A DNA stretch of 6,857 nt from Chitinophagaceae bacterium (GTDB lineage: Bacteria; Bacteroidota; Bacteroidia; Chitinophagales; Chitinophagaceae), in the NCBI GenBank assembly GCA_023251285.1, contig JAHEZB010000112.1:1-6857 (forward strand). The letters are read 5' to 3'. Numbering within the stretch: the stretch's first letter is position 1; each line of letters begins with the position of its first letter. The notes beneath the pieces were generated by a model. That model was not told the origin of the DNA. It saw only the letters and a program-made list of their open reading frames with translations, and did no database searches. Made by a program: the position numbers and the translations under genes. Below, piece by piece: positions 1-6,006 of the stretch.

Positions 1-49
1 AAAAAATTCCTTTAACCGATTTGCGTGAAATATTTTTCAATCGTTTCCA

Positions 50-84
50 ACTCATAACTGATTACTGACAACTTATAACTTTTT
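50..84. repeat. Heptameric ACT-periodic tandem repeat upstream of aroA
   Basis: ACT begins at 50, 57, 64, 71 and 78, giving five units exactly 7 bp apart. The units read ACTCATA, ACTGATT, ACTGACA, ACTTATA and ACTTTTT, with rough consensus ACTNATA. The array ends four bases before the TTG start of aroA. The periodicity is seen directly. Its role is unknown: it could be an unstructured leader, a dispersed repeat family, or decayed slippage DNA. Because 7 is not a multiple of 3, it is unlikely to be selected as protein-coding sequence. Confidence 0.6.
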
Positions 85-88
85 CAAA

Positions 89-1393
89 TTGAATATAACT
101 ATTACGCCCTCGTCTGTTTCCGGAAAATTAAAAGTGCCGCCTTCTAAAAGCTCTATGCAGCGAGCATGTGCAGCAGCGCTTATTACTCCAGGCACCACTA
201 TTATTGACAATTTTGGAAGCAGCAATGATGAAAAAGCCGCGATGGATATTATTAGCAAACTTGGCGCCTCGATTAATATCGTCGACAATAAAATGGCTAT
301 CACTTCAAACGACTATATTTTTCGTTCTCAGTTTCCTGAAAAAAATGTGATCGTAAATGTAGGCGAAAGTGGATTGTCAATGAGAATGTTTACGCCCATT
401 GCAGGTCTTTTTAATTATGATATTATTTTCACTGGTGAGGGAAGTATTTTGAAAAGGCCGATGAATTTTTTTGATGAAATTCTACCATTAGTTGATGTCG
501 AAGTGCATTCAAATAATGGTAAATTACCAGTTACTTTGCGAGGACCTCTTCATCCGAAAGATATTACGGTTGACGGTTCTTTAAGTTCTCAATTTTTGAC
601 AGGATTGCTTTTTGCATTTGCAAAAGCTTGTACAGTTCCCGTTCGCATTACTGTCAAAGACTTATCAAGCAGGCCTTACATCGATTTAACCATTTCTGTA
701 TTAAGAAGTTTTGGCTTTCAAATTGACAATCACAATTACGAAGTTTTTACGATTCATCCACGGGCACCATTGCCCGCTCACAGCATAAAATATACGGTAG
801 AAGGTGATTGGAGCAATGCGGCGTTTCTTTTGGTTGCAGGAGCGATTGCCGGTGAAATCACTTTAAAAGGTGCCGATCTCAATTCATGCCAGGGCGATAA
901 AAATATTGTGCAGGCTTTATATGATTGCAGTGCTGACGTTCATCTTCATAATAATGAAATTACGGTAAAGAAAAAGCCTCTAAAATCGTTTGAATTTGAT
1001 GCTACCCATTGTCCTGATCTGTTTCCACCATTAGTTGCTCTTGCCGCTTATTGCAAAGGTAAAACCATGATCAAAGGTGTAACCCGCCTTTTGTTTAAAG
1101 AAAGTAACCGGGCAGTCGCATTAAGAGATGAATTTAAAAAAATGAATGTTGATATTGAATTAAACGGCGATTGGATGACGATAAATGGAGGAAATGAAAT
1201 AAAAGGAGCGAACGTCGCTTCACACAATGATCATCGGATAGCAATGGCTACTGCTGTTGCCGCTTTGGGAGCAAAAGGGAATACAACGATTCAGGATGCC
1301 GAAGCAGTAAATAAATCTTATCCTGACTTTTATAAAGATCTGAAAAAGATAAAAACCAACTCCAATACATCAAAAAAGACTGATGTTATTTAA
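89..1393 (+). CDS. aroA: 3-phosphoshikimate 1-carboxyvinyltransferase (EPSP synthase)
   Basis: This cytoplasmic enzyme joins phosphoenolpyruvate to shikimate-3-phosphate in the sixth step of the shikimate pathway, leading to chorismate. The 434-residue length is normal for the family. Visible motifs in order: PPSKSSMQR (17-25, substrate-binding Lys20), GESGLSMR (92-99, PEP/glyphosate loop), SLSSQFLTG (164-172, shikimate-phosphate site), VEGDWSNAAF (237-246), CPDLFPP (308-314, with Asp310 matching the catalytic Asp), KESNR (337-341, with Glu338 the catalytic Glu), NDHRIAM (380-386) and NKSYPDF (408-414). The start is TTG at 89: a TGA lies in frame at 59-61 and no ATG occurs between it and the first conserved residues. 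No Shine-Dalgarno is present. The motif usually written KES/TDR reads KESNR here, and the loop after Gly95 is LSMRM rather than TAMRP of E. coli. Any upstream operon partner lies outside the window. A bidirectional terminator follows. Confidence 0.96.
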   Translation: MNITITPSSVSGKLKVPPSKSSMQRACAAALITPGTTIIDNFGSSNDEKAAMDIISKLGASINIVDNKMAITSNDYIFRSQFPEKNVIVNVGESGLSMRMFTPIAGLFNYDIIFTGEGSILKRPMNFFDEILPLVDVEVHSNNGKLPVTLRGPLHPKDITVDGSLSSQFLTGLLFAFAKACTVPVRITVKDLSSRPYIDLTISVLRSFGFQIDNHNYEVFTIHPRAPLPAHSIKYTVEGDWSNAAFLLVAGAIAGEITLKGADLNSCQGDKNIVQALYDCSADVHLHNNEITVKKKPLKSFEFDATHCPDLFPPLVALAAYCKGKTMIKGVTRLLFKESNRAVALRDEFKKMNVDIELNGDWMTINGGNEIKGANVASHNDHRIAMATAVAALGAKGNTTIQDAEAVNKSYPDFYKDLKKIKTNSNTSKKTDVI

Positions 1394-1407
1394 AGATGAA
1401 ATTTTCA

Positions 1408-1448
1408 AAATAAAAAAGGTGGCCAATCAACAGCCTCCTTTTTTATTT
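1408..1448. terminator. Bidirectional rho-independent terminator between convergent genes
   Basis: A GC core (GG-T-GGC at 1418-1423 with GCC-T-CC at 1433-1438, one T:T mismatch) is flanked by A6 at 1412-1417 and T6 at 1439-1444, so the stem continues through the A/T tracts around a nine-base loop. Because A-tract and T-tract are symmetric, it can end transcription from aroA on the plus strand and from the peptidase on the minus strand. It lies between the two stop codons, about 15 bases from each. Confidence 0.85.
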
Positions 1449-1460
1449 TAAATTTTTCTT

Positions 1461-3500
1461 TTACCAGATTTTTATCCGCTCGTTTTCCGGTTTATACATC
1501 TTATCTCCAGGTTTTACATCAAAAGCCTTGTACCAGCTATCCATGTTGCTGATCGGAGCGTTGGACCGGGCTTCTCCGGGAGAATGTGGATCGGTAAGAA
1601 TCAGTTGGCTTGCATATTCAGGAACTGTATTTGACCGCCATATCTGCGCCCAACTTAAAAAGAAACGTTGATCGGGAGTAAACCCGTCAATCTTTTTATC
1701 ACTCTTTCCTTCAGGTGTTTTTTTGAATGCTTCATAGGCAATGTTTAAGCCGCCGAGGTCTGCAAGATTTTCCCCTAAAGTAAGCTTGCCATTCACATGT
1801 ATAGAATCGTTTACTGTAAATGTGTTATACTGATCTACCACCTTTTTTGCAAGTACATTAAATTTATCTGCATCAGTTTTTGTCCACCAATCACGCAGGT
1901 TTCCATCAGCAGCATATTGGCGACCCTGATCATCAAAGCCATGCGTTAGTTCATGACCAATTACTGCTGCAACGCCGCCGTAGTTAATTGCATCATCAGC
2001 GCCAAAGTCGAAGAATGGAAATTGCAGGATTCCTGCAGGAAATGCGATCTCATTATTTCCAGGACTGTAATAGGCATTGATGGTCGGAGGCGTCATTCCC
2101 CACCGGGTTTTATCGACAGGTGTTCCCATCCGGGCCGCCATTTTATTATAATTAAATTCACTTACACTTTTTACATTTCCATAAAAATCATTTCTCTTAA
2201 TTACTACCCCAGGATAAGTTTCCCATTTATCAGGATAACCAATTTTATTTACAACAGCATGAAGTTTTACCAGCGCCTGTTGTTTTGTAGAATCGCTCAT
2301 CCATGTAAGCCGGTTGATACGATCGGCAAATGTTTGTTGTACGTTTTGTACCAAAGCCAACATTCTTTGCTTTGCTGCTTCTGTAAAGTATTTTTTTACA
2401 TATAACTGTCCAACCAATTCGCCCAATGACCTATCCAGCAGTGAACTGACTGTTTGCCATCTCGGTGTGATTTCTTTTTGCCCGGTCATCACTTTTGTAA
2501 AGTCAAATGACCTGTTTACAAAATCACTGCTTAGATAAGGCGCAGCAGATTCAATTACTCTCCATTCCAAATAAGCCTTCCATGTATCCAGTGGAACAGC
2601 GGAAAACAAAGCATCTGCACCTTTGAAGAATTCCGGGTTATTTACAAGGATGCTATCAGCGCCGGTTACTTTCATCCTTGCCATCAAATTTTTCCAATCA
2701 AATCCCGGCGTCATTTTGCTAAAATCTGCCACTGAAAATTTGTTGTACGTTTTCTTCGGATCTCTCATTTCCACACGGCTCAATTGCAGTTTGGCCAACC
2801 CTGTTTCAAGCGATAAAATATCATGTGCTTTTTGCGAAGCCTGCGCAAGGTTATCACCAGTCATGTGGAACAAATCGGTCATGTAACTTACATAAGCTTC
2901 CCGGATTGTTTTGCTCCTCATGTCATTTTTTAAATAATAATCGCGATCAGGAAGGCTGGTTCCACCTTGAGAAAATTGAGGAATGTAAGTATTTACATCT
3001 TTATCATCCTGTCCGACAGAAAAGCGAAATAAAGGACTACCAAGTCCTTCTGTTCTGAGGATGGCTATTTGATTTAATGCCTGTTGTTTGGTGCTGATGT
3101 CATTTAATTTCTGTAATTCCGCCTTAATTGGAGTGTAGCCCAACTTATCTATCGCGGCGGTGTCCATGCCACTGGCATAAAAATCTCCGACGCGCTGTGA
3201 GATGGAATCTTTTCCCGGATGAGCAGCCGCTTCTTCTGCAAGGTTTCGCAGCCTTTCCGCACTATTAAGCCGCAAAACATCAAAAGTGCCCCAACGTGTT
3301 TTAGATGCCGGAACCGGATTATTTTTCAGCCAGTTTCCATTTGCATATTGATAAAAATTATCGCCGGGTTTTACACTTAGATCCATGTTTGATTTATCAA
3401 TGTATTTAACAGTACCGGCTTTTGATTTTTTTTGTGAGTGAGCAACATTAAAAGAAAGAACCAAAGCAGCAGAAAAGGTTAGGAAAAGTGTTTTCTTCAT
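1461..3500 (-). CDS. Secreted M13-family zinc metallopeptidase (neprilysin/PepO-like)
   Basis: This is a zinc endopeptidase expected to cleave oligopeptides in the periplasm or outside the cell. From the ATG at 3500 it has 679 residues, typical of M13. Residues 1-23 form a signal peptide (MKKT, a hydrophobic stretch, then NVAHSQ). There is no lipobox cysteine, so it is probably soluble. The N-terminal M13 signature KPGDNFYQYANGNW lies near 44-57. The catalytic domain has NAYYSPGNNEIAFPAG (475-490, substrate-binding), HELTH (516-520, zinc ligands and catalytic Glu517), GENLADLGG (576-584, third zinc ligand Glu577 and Asp581), DPHSPGEAR (637-645, transition-state His639 and Arg645) and the family-typical C-terminal tryptophan. 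All catalytic residues appear intact. A TTG at 3518 in frame would add MEKNFY, but the ATG places the basic signal-peptide start correctly. It is transcribed alone, convergent with aroA. PepO is a common name for bacterial members; the substrate cannot be told from sequence. Confidence 0.95.
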   Translation of the reverse strand: MKKTLFLTFSAALVLSFNVAHSQKKSKAGTVKYIDKSNMDLSVKPGDNFYQYANGNWLKNNPVPASKTRWGTFDVLRLNSAERLRNLAEEAAAHPGKDSISQRVGDFYASGMDTAAIDKLGYTPIKAELQKLNDISTKQQALNQIAILRTEGLGSPLFRFSVGQDDKDVNTYIPQFSQGGTSLPDRDYYLKNDMRSKTIREAYVSYMTDLFHMTGDNLAQASQKAHDILSLETGLAKLQLSRVEMRDPKKTYNKFSVADFSKMTPGFDWKNLMARMKVTGADSILVNNPEFFKGADALFSAVPLDTWKAYLEWRVIESAAPYLSSDFVNRSFDFTKVMTGQKEITPRWQTVSSLLDRSLGELVGQLYVKKYFTEAAKQRMLALVQNVQQTFADRINRLTWMSDSTKQQALVKLHAVVNKIGYPDKWETYPGVVIKRNDFYGNVKSVSEFNYNKMAARMGTPVDKTRWGMTPPTINAYYSPGNNEIAFPAGILQFPFFDFGADDAINYGGVAAVIGHELTHGFDDQGRQYAADGNLRDWWTKTDADKFNVLAKKVVDQYNTFTVNDSIHVNGKLTLGENLADLGGLNIAYEAFKKTPEGKSDKKIDGFTPDQRFFLSWAQIWRSNTVPEYASQLILTDPHSPGEARSNAPISNMDSWYKAFDVKPGDKMYKPENERIKIW

Positions 3501-3515
3501 GTAAAAATTTTTTTC

Positions 3516-3523
3516 CAAAAATA
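3516..3523 (-). promoter_or_regulatory. Candidate Bacteroidota -7 box for the M13 peptidase gene
   Basis: On the minus strand this reads TATTTTTG, a full match to the Bacteroidota -7 consensus TAnnTTTG. A TTTG lies upstream at 3547-3550, with a spacer of 23, slightly long. The predicted transcript would begin around 3509, giving a leader of only about 9 nt before the ATG at 3500. The box overlaps the alternative TTG start at 3518, which argues for the ATG. AT-rich DNA makes chance matches common. Confidence 0.3.
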
Positions 3524-3754
3524 AGATACGAAGTTGTTTATTTATTCAAAATATTTACAAACGGTAATTGCATGACAAGCGTGCAAAAGTTGAAATTGTA
3601 AATATTTGTTGCTTGACTGTATCGAACCAATTTTTGTATTTTAAATTTCATGGATTTGAATTATTCAATTGGATCTTTCCGGGACTTCAATCCAATAGAT
3701 ACTTCTTAATTAAAAATGTCGCAAACGGTACGATAGGTTGGCGTATTTACACCC

Positions 3755-3784
3755 TTTCTAAATTAAATAATGAGATTAAGTTTG
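3755..3784 (+). promoter_or_regulatory. Candidate Bacteroidota promoter for the VOC gene
   Basis: TAAGTTTG at 3777-3784 matches the TAnnTTTG -7 consensus exactly. TTTC at 3755-3758 resembles the -33 TTTG with one mismatch, and the 18-base spacing is acceptable. Transcription would begin near 3791, giving an A-rich leader of about 35 nt before the ATG at 3826. The call rests on consensus only. Confidence 0.45.
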
Positions 3785-3825
3785 TATTAAGATAAAAACA
3801 ATTTCAATCAATAAAAAACAACAAA

Positions 3826-4245
3826 ATGAAAGTAGTCAATCCCTATCTCAACTTTCCAGGCAATACAGAAGAAGCGTTTAATTTTTATAGATCTGTATTT
3901 GGCGGCGAATTTTCTTTGCTAATGCGAATGAAAGATGCCCAAGGCATGCCTGTGCCACAGGGACAGGAGGAAAAAATCATGCATATTGCCTTACCGCTCA
4001 ATAGCGGCCAGGTGCTGATGGCGAGTGACAACTGCAATGCTTCAACTTTCAGCGAAGGGAATAATTATTTTATTTCAATCCATGCAGATAATGTGGAAGA
4101 AGGCCAAAAACTTTTCGACGCGCTTGCTGAGGGAGGAAAACCGGAACATCCTTTTGAAAAACAATTTTGGGGAGCGTGGCATGGAAATCTTTCTGATAAA
4201 TACGGAGTAAACTGGATGGTAAATTATGAGGGGAACGTGCAATAG
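3826..4245 (+). CDS. PhnB-like VOC (glyoxalase/bleomycin-resistance fold) protein
   Basis: This small cytoplasmic protein of 139 residues belongs to the vicinal-oxygen-chelate superfamily, PhnB/3-demethylubiquinone-methyltransferase-like group. The first half has the paired beta-alpha-beta signature NPYLNFPGNTEEAFNFYRSVFGGEF (about 5-29), followed by HIALPLNSGQVLMASD (53-68), where His53 occupies a typical VOC metal-ligand strand. The second module (81-135) has YFISIHADNVEEGQKLFDALAEGG and ends WGAWHGNLSDKYGVNWMVNYE, the usual close of PhnB proteins. Members are mostly uncharacterised despite the methyltransferase or phosphonate names, so substrate and reaction cannot be assigned. The ATG is preceded by an A-rich leader without Shine-Dalgarno, normal for Bacteroidota. 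It appears to be a single-gene unit: a promoter-like box lies about 40 bases upstream and a terminator hairpin begins 31 bases after the stop. Confidence 0.9.
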   Translation: MKVVNPYLNFPGNTEEAFNFYRSVFGGEFSLLMRMKDAQGMPVPQGQEEKIMHIALPLNSGQVLMASDNCNASTFSEGNNYFISIHADNVEEGQKLFDALAEGGKPEHPFEKQFWGAWHGNLSDKYGVNWMVNYEGNVQ

Positions 4246-4276
4246 TCTTCATTATCATTTATTAATTTAATTGTAT

Positions 4277-4302
4277 AAGTTCGTGCAAACCACGAACTTT
4301 TT
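4277..4302 (+). terminator. Rho-independent terminator after the VOC gene
   Basis: A perfect 9-bp stem, AAGTTCGTG (4277-4285) with CACGAACTT (4291-4299), closes a 5-base loop CAAAC. The 3' arm runs into a T tract at 4298-4302. It sits 31 bases after the VOC stop codon, as expected for an intrinsic terminator. A second hairpin overlaps it (see 4282-4312). Confidence 0.8.
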
Positions 4303-4312
4303 CGTTTGCACG
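4282..4312 (+). promoter_or_regulatory. Second inverted repeat overlapping the terminator; possible antiterminator
   Basis: CGTGCAAAC (4282-4290) is perfectly complementary to GTTTGCACG (4304-4312), with a 13-base loop that contains the 3' arm of the terminator hairpin. The two 9-bp stems share bases 4282-4285, so they cannot both form fully. Alternatively only the terminator loop CAAAC (4286-4290) pairs with GTTTG (4304-4308), a strained pseudoknot. The pairing is seen directly; a switching role is inference. Confidence 0.5.
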
Positions 4313-4397
4313 CTCTTCTTCATCAAATTATTAAAAAAATAACAGGTTGTGTTTACTCTGCGAATACTTTCCGTTCTTTGCATCCTGAAAATCGGAA

Positions 4398-4440
4398 CTA
4401 AACTTCTAAACTTTTCTAAAACCGTCTAAACCCTCTAAAA
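4398..4440. repeat. Helically phased (T)CTAAA repeats upstream of der
   Basis: CTAAA begins at 4398, 4406, 4416, 4426 and 4435. The last four are TCTAAA, spaced 10, 10 and 9 bp apart, close to one DNA helical turn. The run ends 12 bases before the der ATG. The repeats are seen directly. Possible roles are A-tract-like bending, binding of a phased protein, or an unstructured CU/A-rich mRNA leader. No function can be assigned. Confidence 0.6.
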
Positions 4441-4452
4441 GATCAGCGAGTC

Positions 4453-5757
4453 ATGTCATATACCGTAGCAATTACAGGAAGGCCCAATGTAGGCAAAAGC
4501 ACTTTTTTTAACCGGATGCTCGAGCAACGAAAATCAATCGTTGATGATTTCAGTGGAGTTACGCGCGACAGGCAATATGGTGTTGCAGAATGGAATGGAA
4601 AAGCTTTTAATGTGATTGATACCGGCGGTTTTGTCGCCGATAGCAATGATATTTTTGAAAGAGAGATCCGTAAACAGGTTTACACCGCCATTGAAGAGTC
4701 GAATGCGATCATTTTTATGGTCGACGTTACTACCGGTATTACAAACCTAGACCAGGATATGGCAGAACTACTTCGCAGGTCGCCGAAACCGGTGTATCTG
4801 GTTGTAAACAAAGTGGATAATCATCAGAGGCAAATGGAAGCAGCAGAATTCTATAGTTTGGGTTTTGAAAAAATATTTTTTCTTTCGTCGATCAGCGGTA
4901 CAGGAACCGGGGAACTGTTGGATGAGATTTGTAAAAAAATTCCGGAAGAAAAAATAGAAGAACCAGGCACACTTCCAAAATTCGCGATCATTGGCCAGCC
5001 GAATGTAGGAAAATCATCGCTTCTCAATGCATTGACCGGGCAGGAGCGTACCATTGTAAGTGAGATAGCCGGAACGACAAGAGACGCGGTTCATACAACC
5101 TATAACTTATTCAATAAAGAATTTATCTTAATAGATACGGCCGGTATTCGGCGTAAGAAAAAAGTGAGTGAAGACCTGGAGTTTTATTCGGTAATAAGAG
5201 CGATCAGTGCTGTAGATGAAGCGGATGTTTGCATTTTATTGCTAGATGCAGAAAAAGGAATTACAGCTCAAGATCTGAATATTTTTTCTTTAGCGGCCAA
5301 GAAAGGAAAAGGGATTGTAGTGCTTGTAAATAAATGGGATTTGATAGAAAAGGAAACGAATACTGCCCGCGATTATGAAAAAGTTTTAAAACAAAAACTA
5401 GCTCCTTTTAATGATGTGCCAATCATTTTCATATCTGCAACAGAAAAAGTACGGATTTTCCAGGCAATGGAAACGGCATTGAAAGTATATGAAAACAGGC
5501 AACAAAAAATTCCTACTTCCAAACTAAATGAAGTGATGCAAAAAGCGATGGAATCTTATCATGCGCCGGTTGTAAGAGGCCATGCGGTGAAAATAAAATT
5601 TGTTACCCAATTGCCAACTGCGGTTCCTTCATTTGCATTTTTTTGCAATTACCCGTTAGACATCAAAACGCCTTATAAAAATTACCTGGAAAATCAATTG
5701 CGTGAAAATTTCGATCTGAAAGGCGTACCGGTAAGGATTTTCTTTAGAAAAAAGTAA
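4453..5757 (+). CDS. der: Ribosome-associated GTPase Der (EngA)
   Basis: Der is an essential GTPase with two G domains that acts in late 50S ribosomal subunit assembly. Its 434 residues match the compact bacterial form. G domain 1: P-loop GRPNVGKS (9-16), switch Thr37 in GVTRDR, DTGG (57-60), NKVD (119-122), SSIS (145-148). An acidic linker of about 160-175 follows. G domain 2: GQPNVGKS (181-188), GTTRD (207-211), DTAGIRRK (228-235), NKWD (293-296), SAT (328-330). The rest, about 350-434, is the KH-like domain that contacts rRNA, ending in the basic FFRKK. All nucleotide-binding motifs are intact. The ATG at 4453 begins just before the first G domain, and no upstream in-frame extension is needed. 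No Shine-Dalgarno is visible; a phased TCTAAA repeat run lies directly upstream. It is separated from the VOC gene by a terminator, and I see no clear terminator after it. Confidence 0.97.
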   Translation: MSYTVAITGRPNVGKSTFFNRMLEQRKSIVDDFSGVTRDRQYGVAEWNGKAFNVIDTGGFVADSNDIFEREIRKQVYTAIEESNAIIFMVDVTTGITNLDQDMAELLRRSPKPVYLVVNKVDNHQRQMEAAEFYSLGFEKIFFLSSISGTGTGELLDEICKKIPEEKIEEPGTLPKFAIIGQPNVGKSSLLNALTGQERTIVSEIAGTTRDAVHTTYNLFNKEFILIDTAGIRRKKKVSEDLEFYSVIRAISAVDEADVCILLLDAEKGITAQDLNIFSLAAKKGKGIVVLVNKWDLIEKETNTARDYEKVLKQKLAPFNDVPIIFISATEKVRIFQAMETALKVYENRQQKIPTSKLNEVMQKAMESYHAPVVRGHAVKIKFVTQLPTAVPSFAFFCNYPLDIKTPYKNYLENQLRENFDLKGVPVRIFFRKK

Positions 5758-6006
5758 GGAAAATCCGTTTACTGCTAATATAAGAAAAGGCATTATTTGT
5801 TTCTTTGTTGTGGTTCTTCCTATTCTGTGATTGGATTTTCAAGGGCGTATGTACGACGAACTTTTGAAAAGAATATTTTCATTTATTTGTTGCTTTACTG
5901 CAAATGGATTTTAAGATAAAGATTTGCACCATTTCTTTCTTAATTTTATAAACGGATTATTAAGAGCAACAGAAAATTTTTTCAAAAAAAACTGAAATCT
6001 TTTATC
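5758..6006. other. Intergenic region between der and hmgA
   Basis: These 249 AT-rich bases hold no credible gene. No strong terminator follows der, so readthrough is possible, but the distance argues for a separate hmgA promoter. A near-match to the Bacteroidota -7 box (TAATTTTA, 5941-5948, one mismatch) has a TTTG at 5923-5926, but the 14-base spacing is too short for a confident promoter call. Confidence 0.5.
5899..5928. promoter_or_regulatory. Inverted repeat upstream of hmgA, possible operator
   Basis: TGCAAAT (5899-5905) and ATTTGCA (5922-5928) form a perfect 7-bp dyad with a 16-base spacer, about 80 bases before the hmgA ATG and just upstream of a weak -7-like box. Homogentisate genes are often substrate-induced in other bacteria, which makes an operator plausible, but a 7-bp dyad of this kind can arise by chance. 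Confidence 0.2.

Larger units (their letters stand above)
3501..3825. other. Divergent intergenic region, no gene seen
   Basis: These 325 bases separate the divergent peptidase and VOC genes. One plus-strand open frame (TTG at 3568 to 3795, 75 codons) crosses it, but its product resembles no family I know, it has no ATG start, and it runs into the VOC promoter-like box, so I do not call it a gene. A 7-bp dyad (ATTGGAT 3668-3674 / ATCCAAT 3690-3696, 15-base spacer) is present but could easily be chance in AT-rich DNA. Promoter-like boxes for both flanking genes lie at the two ends. Confidence 0.6.

Noticed and set aside
73..303. Minus-strand 76-codon frame with a hydrophobic N terminus, antisense to aroA
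   Set aside because: It is a shadow of the conserved aroA N terminus; the hydrophobic stretch comes from reverse-reading AT-rich codons.
1953..3058. Several plus-strand open frames antisense to the M13 peptidase
   Set aside because: They lie inside a strongly supported gene with intact catalytic motifs; the Cys-, Phe- and Ser-rich products look like shadow translations.
3668..3696. ATTGGAT/ATCCAAT dyad as an operator
   Set aside because: A 7-bp dyad with a 15-base spacer is expected by chance at appreciable frequency in 300 bases of AT-rich DNA, and it is not close to either promoter-like box.
3568..3795. A 75-codon plus-strand open frame in the divergent intergenic region
   Set aside because: It begins at TTG, lacks a ribosome-binding context, has no recognisable family, domain or membrane pattern, and its end overlaps the promoter-like box of the VOC gene.
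4025..4258. Alternative-frame ORFs on both strands over the VOC gene
   Set aside because: They overlap a complete, recognisable VOC protein and show no family features.
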